Below, one piece after another: positions 22,931 to 37,500 of a DNA stretch of 64,000 bases. Under the pieces are notes generated by a model that was not told the DNA's origin, did not search any database, and worked only from the letters and a program-made list of their open reading frames with translations. The translations under genes and the position numbers were made by a program. Position 1 is the stretch's first letter; the number at the start of each line of letters is the position of its first letter. This DNA comes from Triatoma infestans (Eukaryota > Arthropoda > Insecta > Hemiptera > Reduviidae). The stretch covers positions 1 to 64,000 of the forward strand of contig JAAEAF010005023.1 in NCBI GenBank assembly GCA_011037195.1, in the 5' to 3' direction.

Positions 22931-25900
22931 GTTGATTTCTAAAAACTACTTTTTTCGGACTCAGGGGACCTTAAAACGTGTATTTCCTATGAAAACTCAA
23001 CTTCGACAATTTGATACGTTCGCCAAAATTTCCTCTTAAAAGGAGTGAGAGCAAAATAAAAACATATTAATTACAAGTAATAATAAGAAATAGAGGAATA
23101 TTGATTTGTAATAGGTGGGAACGGGATAGGGGAAGGGATTACAGATCACACTTAGTTAAATCGAAATAATACAACTATGTATTTAGTTAAATAAACAAGG
23201 CTACTTTTTAAGACACAATCTATATTACAAAATAAGGAAATTATTCTCTGCCTCCTGTGCCACTCCAACCTCCGCAAACGGGTCGCGCCGCCTATCGCTC
23301 CTGGTAGGGTAACAACGCTGAAAAACTCCAAGTTCTCTCGCCCACACTATAGGCCGAACTGTGCACAGCTGGCCAGACGCCAGGCTCCACTACGTTCGGG
23401 CGTCTTCGACTACTTCCGGCCGGCCTAGCCGACAGCGTCTACTCACACAGCTTCCCCCTTTTCAAAAGTGGAGATCCATTCCTGAGAGCTCCACTTTTCT
23501 CACCTCCCTTCTAGTCCTATCCAGGCTGGGACTCGCCTCATCGGAAGCCGCCGGGATTCCGTGAATGTACTGTCGATGGCGGTGCTCTTACTGCTCCTTC
23601 GCTCCTCAGGTTAGTTTAAAATGGCTGGCCTCTCTAGCTTAACTGCTGTCGGTGTGGAGGGAACTGCGCTAGCTTCTCTGGCAACTCCTCCTCCCTTCCT
23701 TCTCCTTGGGTCTTAACTTACCTTGGCCCCTATCCTGTGTGGGATCTTACAGACTTTATTACTTACCTCAGAGCATCCCCACGCTGCCACCCCCCCGGCG
23801 AAGAGGGCACGCTTCAACGTCCGCCAACAGGCCGGGATGGCTGAGGAGTATTTTAGAGCACACAGGACTAAACAAACATTCACTCTTTCATTAGACAACT
23901 GCATTCACTTCCCGAAGGATTGTTAACCACCTTCTTCCAGACATAAACGAGATGTACATGTATATAAATTTCCCCCACCTCCTCCACCACACCTCCTTGA
24001 ACGATGGTAGTATCAAGATTATCACACGGACTCTTTTCTACCGGGACTATGGCGTCGGACTCTCGGTCGCGTATTCACCCAGTCCCGCACCTCCTGGGTC
24101 TCAGGGACCTCCCCGAATCCTGCTCCCCGGCTTCCTTGTTCTTCGTGGGCCCGGCTCCTTAGCCGGTAGGGGGTTCTCTCTACTGCCTCAGCTTCTGTCT
24201 GATCCCAATCGTTTACGTCCGGATCCCAGATAGAGGGCTCGGGACCCTCGCTGTCGTCCAGAGAGTCCGTAGAAGAGTGGGATCGCTCGGTGGTAGAATC
24301 GCGCCCTGGCCAGTCGTCCGCTTCATCATCATCTGATGACATTCCCCCTCTTATGGGCTGATCACTGACTCCTCCCGATGTCCCAGCATCTTCGGAGTAC
24401 TCACCTTCGCGGGGGGCCCGTATCTTCCTCTCCGTCACCGAGGTGCCGGCTCGCTCGTACGCGGGTTTCAGCCGATTAACATGTACGACCACAGTGCCCC
24501 CTCTTGCTAGTGCAATTCGGTAATTAACCGGGGAAGTCGCTGCGAGTATTGTATGCGGTCCGGTCCAGGGGCGTCTAAATTTTCGGGAGTGGCCTGCCGG
24601 TACTGCTGGTTCGAACAGGTACACTTTGTCACCTCCTTCGAAGGTTCTTACCTTCTTCCCCTTGTCATGCTGGTGGGCTCTTTGCCTCCACGCCCTTGGG
24701 GGGGGAGAGAGGATGAAGAAAGTGTGGATAGTTTCTTGAAGAACATAGAGAGGGTAGCAAAGTGTGGGGGGTGGTTAGAGCAAGAAAAAACACTTATCTG
24801 CCAAGTTAAATTGACAGGAGCTGCAGCAGCTTGTGTAGCAGGGTTCCCTGCACTCCTAGAACCCACCGCAACCCTAGCAGATTACTGTGAGGTACTCACC
24901 GAACGATTTGGGCCCACTCAATCCCCAGCAGAAAAGCTACTGCAGTTAAATGCAGTGTCGCAACGAGCAGGAGAAACAGTTAAAGAGTTCGCGGATCGTT
25001 GTCGTAAACTGGGGGAAGAGGCTATCCCGAAGGAAGCAATGTCCGCGGAAGAGATGGAATGGGCACGGAAGCAAATTATGCAGGTCACGCTAGCCGCGTT
25101 TATGAGAGGGTTAAGAGGAGAAATCGGGTTACCATTACGGTACCAATCCCCAAATTCGTTCAAAACGGCTATAGAGGCAGCAACAATTATAGAAAATGCC
25201 CAAAACCAATTACCCATTCAGAATGAGGTGCGGGCAATACAAGGGGGGAGTAGAGAAGGGGCGAGGAGACCCTCTGGCCTGGCCGTGGGAAATTTTACTT
25301 GCTTCAGGTGCCGGCAGCAAGGACACCTTGCGCGGGAATGCCCTCAAAGGAGACCCCACACCTGACACCATTGTAATAGGTGGGAACGAGATAGGGGAAG
25401 GGATTACAGATCACACTTAGTTAAATCGAAATAATACAACTATGTATTTAGTTAAATAAACAAGGCTACTTTTTAAGACACAATCTATATTACAAAATAA
25501 GGAAATTATTCTCTGCCTCCTGTGCCACTCCAACCTCCGCAAACGGGTCGCGCCGCCTATCGCTCCTGGTAGGGTAACAACGCTGAAAAACTCCAAGTTC
25601 TCTCGCCCACACTATAGGCCGAACTGGTGCACAGCTGGCCAGACGCCAGGCTCCACTACGTTCGGGCGTCTTCGACTACTTCCGGCCGGCCTAACCGACA
25701 GCGTCTACTCACAATTTAATAAAATAAATTTTAAATAAGAAGGGGGAGCCGAGATAATTATTCCCTAATTTAGCAATGTTCTACAACAAGTTTTCATAAA
25801 ACATGAATGGATGTTGGAATTACTCTGCAAGTTATATAACAGCTAAATAAAGGACGAACTATCTCAGTTTTACTTTTACTTATATCGTGTCAGATTTATG

Positions 25901-28900
25901 CATTTTAGTTTTCATCAGAACATGTTTTGAGTTCTATTGGATGATCAAACATCTGGTGTGGAACCATTCACACGGCATTCTCATACTGCCGTTAATACAA
26001 CTAACTACCAGTACAAATATTAAATAATCTTTCAGGCTTCCGCGGCCACTGTCGTGTAAACCACTTAGGTCTTCAACCTTTTAGGTTGAGAAACCACGTC
26101 CGTGGATTGTTGTAAACCGGCATTTCGCCCATATTACTATAGGCTTCATCAGAATGGTGTCACCTCTAAAGTTAAAACAACACTAACTAGATTTAGAGTG
26201 TGGGAAGTGCTGAGCAGTGGAGTGGTGGGGGGTTAACTTCTCCCTCCCTTCTGTAGATGGCTGTTGAGCCATCACTGTAGATGGTAGAAGGAAGGTAACG
26301 CCCACCTCTCCATACATTACTCACTCTTTATAATCGGTGTTGTTTTAGGTTTAGAGGCGACACAATCCTGATGAAGCCTACTGTTGAAGCCTAAATGAGC
26401 AAAACGTCAGTTTACAACAAACCACTGACGCCGTCTCACCCCGAACACCAAACAGTTTTATATTACATTAAGTGACAAATTTTCCTTTAATTTCAAAGTT
26501 TACTCATTTGTCTGTAACATAGATATGGATACTAGTCTGGCAGGTGGAGTAGTCCATTTACATTACACTGTAGTCTAGAAGAAAACGCCAATAGCGTAGA
26601 AGCAACCGTATGTAATTTCAAACATTTTAATTCACAATATTATATAAACATCAATTTTTTCGGAAAAAATCTTTCAAATTAAAGTGATTGGTTTAAATAA
26701 TGAGCAAATGGAATTCATAGTTTTTGGTAGAGAAAATGTTCTAGCCGTTTTCGGGGAAAATAACTAACCTAACCAAAAACTCCGCTTTTTTTTTGAGGGT
26801 GGGGTGATATAGTGTCTGTGTTCCTAAAATGGTCTATTATGTTACCCATGGTGCCAGAGGTGAGACCACTCACCTACAGCACCCCTTCCAGATTAAGAGA
26901 TCTTTGAGGAATAATCAGGATGTGGGAAGTTTCTAAGGAGAGTATGTATGTCTTCTTCTACCGCCTGGTAACTACACAGGCTTCCAAATCTTCTCTAGAT
27001 GAGAGAGCATCGTTGTCCGTTAGGAGGTGTACTGGAGTCTGCTCCATTTCTCCCCACAAAATCAGCAGATGCCATCGTGTTCTAGGCCCAGCTTCTACAA
27101 ACTAGCCCCCTGAGTCTACAATGAAGATAAAGTACCTCAATATTTTATATAGGTAGCAGAAGTACAGGAGCGGTACTTTAGCTTGGAAATAAGCTTAACT
27201 TTCTCCCATCCCCCCTCCCCCACAAAAATCAATTTTTCTGAAAATAATGTTTCAAATAAAAGTGATAGGCATTTATCTGTTTAGAGAGTATAAGAACTTA
27301 AAAGAAAATCAAAGTCCTTTTCGAAGTGAAAATTAAAGAAAATTGAAACCAATTTCGAGAAAACTGCCGGGGAAAAAATTCATTAAATTCGTATTTCCGG
27401 TTGATGGATTTTTTTTTTGACCAAGACCTTCATGTCAGATGCCGGTAGTGGGAAACTAAACGAAATGTCAAGTTTGAGCTTCCTGTGATTTTTTTTCTCC
27501 ATTTTTGAGTTATTAACGCTCACACGTACACACATACAGACCACTTGCTAAAAACATTTTTTTTTCCGTATACCGGAAAGAGGCCGCAAAACGTGTATTT
27601 CCGGTGAAAACTCAATTTCTAATTTTCTTTTAACTTTATTTTACGGTGTAATAAGACAAAGTAAGAAATCGTGCAATATTTGCAATATTTGTCACTTTAT
27701 TTACAAATAGCAAATGAAACAACACTTACCGGCTTGCCAATCGAATTAGAGCAATAAAGCGTCGTATAATTTGCCAATAAATATTCTTAATAAAAAAAAT
27801 TACAAGTGTTGATTAACGATTTTGATTTGTTTTTTTTTAATTACTTGACGTTTTACTTGAAAAGAATGTAATTTATTAATTTATGATATTCGTATAATTA
27901 TCAATCAATTATTCGTAATTATTTTCATCATTTAAGAATACGAAATACGTTAGGTCCATCATAAGAGGAAAAAAATCTGGTGTGAAACACTCACACAACT
28001 TTCTCTTACTCCAGTATTCAAAATTATAATTGACAAATATAATAGTTTGTGTACCAAATTTAATGAAATTCGTCGAAAACTGAAAAAACTGTTCACTAAA
28101 AGGGCACTTCCGGTTTTACCAATTTCCTTAAAACTTGGAATTTTGGCCATCTATTTAGTTCTAATTAATTTTGTTTGGATGATAGAATTGTATAATCAAC
28201 TATGATATCACTTTAGAGAAGATGCAACCCCACCCCCTCCCCTAAAAGTGCCCTTAAATGAATTTTCCAAGAGAAATGTTTTAAATAAAAGTTGTACATC
28301 TTTGTATGTTTAGTTTATATAAGAAGTTTAAAGAATATCGTCGGAATCATTTTTGAGAAAATCGCGAAAAAGTGAAAAAATCATTTAGTAAACTGATATT
28401 GTAAACGCACTACCGGTTATCCGATTTTTTCGAAACTCGGAATTCCAACAACATCAATACAACATTACATATATTTAGATTATATAAATAACAATATTTA
28501 GATGATAGAGTTGTTTAATAAACTGAAATAGCACTTTAAATGAAAACCTAACCCCACCTCTCCATCAAAAGTGCCCTTAAATGAATTTTCCCAGAGAAAA
28601 GTTTCAAATAAAAGTAGTAGCACTTTGTATGTCTAGTTGATATACCAGGTTTGAAGAAAATCGTCAGAGCCATTTTTGAGAAAATTGCAAAAGAGTAAAA
28701 AAAACCTACAAGTAAAGTGGTACTTCCGGTTGAGGAATTTCGACAAATGACCCACCGTCTGATGCCATGGTGATACCTAAACGGAATATCAAGTTTCAAC
28801 TTTCTACGGTTTTTCGTTTCTGAGCTATGCTGTTCACATACATACATACACACACTCACACACACACACACACACACACCATTTGCTAAAACCCACTTTT

Positions 28901-31900
28901 GTGGACTCAGGGGACCTCAAAACTGATATTTCCGGTGAAAACTCGATATCGAAAATTTGACACGATTACAACAATACTTCCTCTTACTAGGAGTAAGAGA
29001 AAGTAAAAATATACTAAATTCAAAGTATTTTCGACCTTAAACTAAACAAACAAAAATCCTAGATTCAGATATTTCACAGGATTTTATATTAAACATGTTT
29101 ACTACTAAAGAAAGGAAATTAATTTTTTTAAAGCGATGAAAACTTATTTCATTTCTTTTGGGCAATACCATGTTTATAATAATCAAAATAAAATATATTT
29201 AATCTTACTTAACCTAATTATGACACAACAGCCCATGAAGGGACGGCGATTTTTATTGGGGGGAGGGATGTGGTAAGCACGCCTCACGCAGTTCCCTGCC
29301 GTTTAGTTCCTGCCTTCGCTACCTAGGTGCGCTATCAACTTGTAGCTTCCCACTTTTTCTCACGACGTTGGGATCAACACCGACTTTACCCTCACGGGAA
29401 TCATAACTCAATTACTGCCTTAAATACAACTATATGTTGAATAATAATCTTTCAGATTCCATGGCGATTGTGATGTAAAACACTTAGGTCTTCGGATTGA
29501 GACCGCGACAAAGATTTGTTAAAAACCGATATTTAGCTCATATTACAAATATGCTTATTGCTGAAACAACACTGAATGTTGCAACACTGTGTTGTTTCAG
29601 TTTTGGAGGCGACATTATCCTGAAGAAGTGAATTGTATTATAGGTTGGTTTATAACAAACCATTGACGCGGTCTCAACCCCTGAACACTTAAGTGATAAT
29701 AATATCTTATGTCATTATAATATTTAATTATAATATTAAAAAATAACAAGTCTTGACATATTCAATTAATATTTAAGGGCTCTCTAGCGGGGGCCTTGAA
29801 TAAACAATGGGCTTAATACTGATTAACAGTAATAATAATACCAATTCATTTACTCAGGACAAAAGGATATTTTCAAAAGCGCGGGGATTAATATATTTAT
29901 CTGTTGTTATTTATCTATATTTAATCTTTGGTAATCTTGTGTATTCAGAATTATTTTTTGTATAGCTTTAATCTTTAAATTAATAATTTAAATTATAAAC
30001 TTTTAGTAAACATTATGATTTTGAAGATATGAAAACAATAATTAGTTGGCTTCTCGACCAATTGATGGTAAATAAAACAAAACCGAAAAGTAAATTTTGT
30101 AATTGTTTTTTATTATGACAGTTCGACGTTTCGACAAACTTTGTTTGTCTTCTTCAGGAACAATACAAAACAAAATTAAAGAAACAACAAAATTATAACA
30201 TGAAACACAAACAAAAAACCAAATACATAGGTGAGATTACAGTAGTAATGCTAAGTCTGTAATGAAAGGGTGTATGTTGTAATGCAGAAGGCCAGGAGAA
30301 GGGGGGACCGTTATGTAAGTACCGTTATGTGTGGAGAAAGTAATGTATGGAGAGGGGATAGAAAAATTGTTTTTTTATTTAATTTATTTTATTTATTTAT
30401 TTATTTATTTATTTATTCTATTATTATATATATATATATATTTTTTTCTCCTTCAGGATTTTTTAAGTGAACAGAGGATATAATTGTAGTGGGAAGAAAT
30501 TAGGTCTTTGTCTTTTTTATGATTAACAGGGTTAGGTTGGAGGTGGATGTGTTTGGACTCAGTAAGGAGTCGCTTGGTGTAATTGGGCTGGGTAGCGAGG
30601 ATAGAAGGATTAAGGAAATCAAAAGTGTGGTTCAAGGATAGAGCGTGCTTGGAAAGTGCTGTACTGTCTGAAACGTCGAACTGTCATAATAAAAAACAAT
30701 TACAAAATTTACTTTTTGGTTTTGTTTTATTTACCATCAATTGGTCGAGAAGTCAACTAATTATTGTTTTCATATTACAACTAACGGCCAACAAGAAAAA
30801 TCTTGTGATAATCATATAAATAATGGCGCAGAACATTCCAGTGTCCAAATTTACTTTCAGTTACCTTAGGAAGAAATACAACTGCGGTGAGATAGTTAAC
30901 CACATTACATCTACATTTCGTGAAAACACCAGGGTTTTTTCCTTAAATGCAGAACAAGTCGGGTTTTCCCAAAACATATTGACAATGCCCTTAACAACAT
31001 TCCGACACTTACACATTGGGACTCTCAGAACAAATTGAAGCGCTCTGCATTTCTTTTCAAGAAGTCCATGCTCAATTGCGAAATCAGCTCCATCAATTGG
31101 GAAATTAGGTTCCTGAATCATGATTTCAAGAATTCAGCCTCCAAACTCCGCGGCATACTCAGCGACACCGATTTCTTGGTTTTTCAAAACATAGTTGACC
31201 ACTACACATAACATACAAAAAAACACCACAGACCCACCTTACACAGAAAATTCACCCACATTGTAAGTACCACTAGTTTCGATAATTATCCCACCTCCAA
31301 ACCTTCCTGGTTGAAAAACATTTCCTCCATCACTATTCCTAATGATGTCCAGAAAATCCTCAGCCTTAGCCCTAACTTTAACCTCCCCAACCGTTCTCCT
31401 AAACATAGCATCCCCAACCTGATCATCGACACTGAATACATCCTACGGACTACTGACATCTCAGACGACAACAAAGACTGCCTTAGACTAGAAATGGTCA
31501 ACATTATGACTAACTACTTACACAAAAATAATTGCCACATCCAGACCACACCTCTTCCAAAAAGTTTTTTTCATGACCTCTCCGCCACTAAACAGTTTAT
31601 ACAAACTCACCATGACGATATTATCGTCACAAAGGCAACTCCACTGTCATTATGGACAAACATGATTACATTGACAAAATGACTAACCTCTTCTCTGACA
31701 CTAATACTTACTCCTTGTTGGACAGAGACATCACCGCTAAACAGCAAAACTTATTTAACCAGCACATAAAGAAATTGAAAAATCTTGGCCACATTGACCC
31801 AAACACTTATTACAGACTTATTAACCATCACAGTACACTTCCCCGTGCCTATGGACTGCCCAAAATTCATAAGCCCCTTTGCCCTATTCGTCCCATCATC

Positions 31901-34486
31901 TCCTCAATTAATAGCCCCTCTTCCAATCTCAGTAAATTCATTCTTCCCGCTCTTCAACCTTTTAGTTCTCAAAACACTTACGACGTCAAAAATTCCTTTG
32001 AATTCATCGAGAAAATAAAATCCATAACAATCCCCCCCCCCAATATATCTTGATTTCTCTTGATGTCTCCTCTCTGTTTACCAACATCCCACTTGACCTA
32101 GTTATCTCATTAGTTTCTCTCAACTGGTCATCAATTCATCCTCACACGACTATCCCACGAGATCTATTTATTGAAACACTTGACCTGTGTTGTAAATCTG
32201 GATATTTTGTCTTCCAAGAGCGTTTTTATCTACAAAAGGACGGCTTGGCCATGGGCAGTTGTCTTGCTCCTTGTCTAGCCAACATTATTATGAATGATCT
32301 TTTAGATAAAGTCCTTCCTACTCTTGGCCCCTCTATTTCTCATATTTTTAAATATGTTGATGATCTTTTCCTGGTCGTCAACCCAACAGATACATCAAAG
32401 ATTCTTCAGCATTTCAACTCTTACCACAACAAACTACAGTTCACTATTGAAAAAGAACATAATGACAGACTTCCTTTCCTTGACACACTCATTATAAGGA
32501 ATCCCGACAATACCTTAACTTACGATTGGTACTCTAAATCTACTTACTCCGGACGCCTTCTCCACTTTCTCTCCAACCACCCATTCCACCAAAAATTCAA
32601 TACAGCCAAAAATCTAGTTCACCGCGCTCTCTCTCTTTCTCACCCTACTTTTCATAAGAAAAACCTTAAAAAATCTAAGGAAATCCTTGTCTCCAACGGG
32701 TACCCTCTCCATATCATAAACAAAATAATAAAAAATTCCGCCTCACCTATATCCTCACATAGGTTACCCAGTCAAAATCTTATCAATAACCCACCCATCT
32801 ATAGATCCCTTACACATATTAATTCTCTCTCTCAAAAAATCAACAAATCCCTTAAGAAACACATTCCCAACCTCACCATAGGCTTCACCACTTCAAACAA
32901 ACTGTACAATATCTACTCCAAACTTAAAGATCTTATTCCCATAACCAACAAAACACACACGGTCTATAACTTGAAATGCTCTACTCCCAATTGCAATGCT
33001 TCCTATGTGGGAGAAAGTTCACAATACTTACATAAAAAACTCAAACAGCACAAATACGACATTACTTCTAAGAAAATAGACAGTACAGCACTTTCCAAGC
33101 ACGCTCTATCCTTGAACCACACTTTTGATTTCCTTAATCCTTCTATCCTCGCTACCCAGCCCAATTACACCAAGCGACTCCTTACTGAGTCCATACACAT
33201 CCATCTCCAACCTAACCCTTTTAATCATAAAAAAGACAAAGACCTAATTTCTTCCCACTACAATTATATCCTCTGTTCACTTAAAAAATCCTGAAGGGAA
33301 AAAAAAAATAAATAAATAAAAAAATTAAAAAAAATAAAATAAAAATAAATAAATAAATAAATAAAAAAAGCAATTTTTCTATCCCCTCTCCATACATTAC
33401 TTTCTCCACACATAACGGTACTTACATAACGGTCCCCCCTTCTCCTGGCCTTCTGCATTACAACATACACCCTTTCATTACAGACTTAGCATTACTACTG
33501 TAATCTCACCTATTTGGTTTTTTGTTTATGTTTCATGTTATAATTTTGTGGTTTCTTTAATTTTGTTTTGTATTGTTCCTGAAGAAGACAAACAAAGTTT
33601 GTCGAAACGTCGAACTGTCATAACAAAAAACAATTACAAAATTTACTTTTCGGTTTTGTTTTATTTACCATCAATTGGTCGAGAAGCCAACTAATTATTG
33701 TTTTCATATTACAACTAACGGCCAACAAGAAAAATCTTCTGATAATTTGAAGATAGTTTGTCAATAGTAAGTATGTAAATTGTAGTATTAGAAAGGTGTG
33801 AGAGTGTTTCACATTAGATATTTCTAAAATTTCTAATTTAATTTATAATAATTTCATAAAAAGTTCGCTTTTAAAATTAATACCTTTACCTTTTTAATGT
33901 TACAGAATGAAAGCAGAGGAATCCTAGGGTCAATAACACAAGCCACATTAGCTATTGGATTTCTAATAGAATATTGTATCGGCCCTTATACGGGTTACCT
34001 TATTTTGATAATTGTGTCAGCTATTCCAGTTACTGTATTTATTGTATTATTTTTTTTTATACCGGAGAGTCCATATTATTTATTGCTCAAAAATAGGAGA
34101 TCTGAAGCTATGGAATCACTTAGATGGTTTAGAGGTGGTGTCCAACCAGATACTATTAAAAAGGAATTAACACTTATTCAGGTATGTTATTGCTTATGAT
34201 AATGCCTATACCTATGTTTATTGTAGTGTTATGTTCGTCCTGTAAAGTTTAAAATAGGAAATCAAAATAAATCTCAAAAGAATCGTTTAAGGAATAATTT
34301 TTGAAGTTTTAGGTTTCTGCGGTCATTTTTCATGTAAAACATTGAGTTTCCGTATTGAGACCGCGTCCAGAGGTTTTGCTAGAAACCGAGGTTCGCCCAT
34401 ATTGCAATGAGCTTCTTCAGAGTCATTTCACCTTGAAAGGTAATGGTCATTAAGCCATTCTCTCTCTTTCTCTCCCTCTTTATATA

Positions 34487-34535
<49 letters not shown>

Positions 34536-37500
34536 GTTTGTGTGCTATTGAATCGCTCTGACCCGCTGCTGTTGTTAGAATTAGTAATGCGGCCCTCCTA
34601 TTGAAAAGTTTTGGGGGGACCACTGTGTCTTAAAATACTGGAAAAGCCTATACTCTATGTAATATTTTTGGCTTTTGGTTTATCATTCCGAGAAAACAAT
34701 TTCATGTGCCATTTTAAAATATTAATTTGTTAATATAATTAAGATTTTTGTTTTGTTTTACCCAATCATGAATCACTGGCACATAATTGTACAGTCGCCA
34801 AAGAATTAAAAAAAAAAAAAAGGAATCAATTTTTGGAGCCTCCTACAGCTCACTGTTCGGTGATGGACAGTGTTTTCTGTAGCGAGAGAACACTATCCGT
34901 AGGCCGGCATTGCGCAGATAAATCACCGCACGCCAATGACCTTTACATGTAGACGCACGTTAAGTAAAAAAAAAAAAAAAAAAAGAATTAACTTTTTTTT
35001 GTGCAAAATATGAAAAAAGCAAATTCTATTTGTAATCCAGTTTATAAAAAAAGGTTATACAATAAGTTCCGGACTGATAAAATGTGATAATATAAAAAAA
35101 GTGGTTGCTAACATTTTTATAGTGAAACAATTTTTTTTTGTTTCCATGGCTCCTCAAAATTGGAATTTCGCACCAAATAAATTCCAGTTACTTGATGTAC
35201 TTTTAAATGCAAAATACAATACCGATTGTACTGAAAAAAAAAATAAAAAATAAAATAAAAGAAATAAAAAAAATTCATTTTATACTCGTAATAGGAGGTG
35301 GGGATGGGATTAGGAAACGTGGGTTTTGAGAGATACCTAATAAAATAAAAACCTATTTGCCAAAATTTATGTAGGGGCATTTTTTATTATCTTACAGTGC
35401 TGTACTCTTTTCTGTTTTTAGCGAGTGGTCTCTCTCTTTCTCCACCGTCTTGTTTATTCTCTCTCTCTGTCTCGCCCCCCCCCGTCACCTCGTCTCTCCA
35501 TCACTCCCACTCTATCTGGCTGTTCTCTCTCACCTCTCATTCTCTCTCTCACAACCTCAGACTCGCTCATTCTCTCGCTTTCCCTCTGTCAGACACGTCC
35601 TCTCTTCCCCCCCTGTACCTAGCTCACTCTGCCTCATCTCCTGTGTCTCACTCGTTTTCTCTTCTGTTCGGTGTGTATGTTTGTCTGTGTGCATGAACTA
35701 ATATTCTCGAAATTAACGAATAACCGTAGGAAGCTCAAACATGACATTCTGCTTGGAAACCATTGCAGGAAAATTCATCGACGAGAAGTCAACTTTATAT
35801 TTTTTTTTTGGCTGTTGATGAATACTAATGTTTCATATACCAATTCCCAAAATTCCCTCTCTTCATCTTTTCTTATCGCTTCAGTCTCAATCCCCCTTTC
35901 GCGGCCATTCCTTCCTATATGTCTTCTATCATGCCTCTCCTTCACACTTCTTCCGGCATGTAGTCCATTATTCGTTCCCATCCTCTTGAGGTGGCCAGAC
36001 TATTGAAGGCTCCTTTTTTTGGAGGGGACCCGATGCACTGCGACCTTCACAATTTATTGCGCTATGCCCCTTGGGTGCCCTAGGCTGCCCAAGGCATCCC
36101 AACAGATGTCCCAGGCAAACACCGTCTACAACAGCTCCCTGGGGCTCTAGGGGTATATTCCCCTCCTCTTCCTGGGAACTACCCAGGTTCTTAAATCTCT
36201 GAGTGGCAGCCTCGCAGTCCGTTAGAGGGGATGTAATGGAGTTTCCTCCATCTTCCTACAGAATCTGCATGCGCTCTCACTCTCCAAATCCATAGGTGTC
36301 ATATGAGTCGACAATGCCCTTTGAGGAAATCCGTAAGAACGCGGAGTTTGATGGTAAATCCGTTTTTTTGTTGTTTCAATATGGATTTCCCTGCTCTAGT
36401 GGACAGAATTTAGAATGCTGATCATTTTGTTTCGTTGGTTTATTTTTACCAAGACATCCCTCTCGGTGGTCTTGCCATTTTGCAACTTTATTGATTTTTT
36501 TCTTTCAGTTTTTCGCAAATTTTCTCGAAACGGCTCTAACAGTTTGCTTTAAACTTGGAATGTTTATATCTATAATCTCCTTTGAAACATTTAAAAAAAG
36601 AAAAAGTATAAAACTGTATGCTCAACTCTAGATTGTCATTTCAAGTTATCTTGGGATTGATAGAGCGCTTCCTGGTTGGCCCAACTTTGTATATTATAGT
36701 TAATGGCCACTATAACTTCAACTTTGACGAAAATTAGTCTTATGTAAATGTAATAATTGCAGTGTGTGAGTGGTATGAGTGCTTTAAATCAGGATTTTCG
36801 GATGAGTATTAAAAAGCTGAATAACCTGTTTAGTTGAGAGACTTACATGAAATAATGCATTAACTTCTAACATTTAAAGTATTCTACATTATTAGTTGTT
36901 GCGGATATTTAACAAATTTAGTTAGATAGCAATAAATTATACATCGTCCTAACATATTTATGGGTAGGTAAGGCAATTAATCCAGCTGTAAAAGCAAATA
37001 AAGAGCAGATAGGGGATATCGTTCTCACCATTTATTAAATTTTTTAATTGTTCAAATAAACCTAAATTATATTGTCATAATTTATTAGACTAATATTATT
37101 ACCTTTATATAAGATACGTATACGCCATAGTCATGTAACATATTTGCGGTAAAAGCTAATAAAAATGATTAAATTATAACCACCTTGTGTCAAATCCTTA
37201 TGAATAGTTTTTTGACTTTTGAAGTTTAATAAAGGTGTTTTCGAAACCTTCAAAATAAAACTTTAATTTTGGTCAGTTTATTTTAAAAATGAAGGAAATA
37301 AAATCATTATTAATGGACAATAGCTATAGGAAATTTGCTTTTTCCGGTTGTGACTATTATGTACGTATAAAATTACCAAAATTGGATAATAACAAAATTT
37401 ATATTTGCACTGAGCAAAACTATATACACAGACTGTGTCAATGATTTTTCTAATCAGTCATGAGATGATATTTGTTCTGATAAATATTGTGGTCTAACAT

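Larger units (their letters stand above)
23107..25713 (-). mobile_element. Rearranged Ty3/gypsy-type LTR element (gag inverted)
   Basis: Two near-identical LTRs enclose 1.9 kb. On minus, the order is 5' LTR (25713-25372), a gag segment in opposite orientation (25365 to about 24700), the pol C-terminus in sense (about 24695-24022), a non-coding stretch, a polypurine tract and the 3' LTR. Protease, RT, RNase H and most of integrase are missing. The insertion is in transporter intron 2. Close LTR similarity points to a young copy. Target duplication is ambiguous: ATTT occurs at both edges but overlaps the LTR by one base. Confidence 0.75.
30030..33745 (+). mobile_element. Penelope-like element with 10-bp target duplication
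   Basis: The identical 10-mers TTTGAAGATA at 30020-30029 and 33746-33755 flank it. The layout is an inverted copy of its own 3' end (30030-30668, reverse complement of about 33078-33715), a direct terminal repeat (30669-30806, matching 33602-33745), then the coding region and the 3' terminal repeat. Tandem plus inverted terminal repeats of this sort are characteristic of Penelope-like elements. It lies in transporter intron 2. Confidence 0.9.

Noticed and set aside
24022..24233. Plus-strand frame opposite the pol C-terminus
   Set aside because: The minus frame has clear integrase C-terminal motifs; the plus frame is a GC-rich shadow.
35397..35701. Protein-coding frames in the CT-rich block
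   Set aside because: Three overlapping frames of Ser/Leu/Pro repeats are caused by low-complexity pyrimidine runs.
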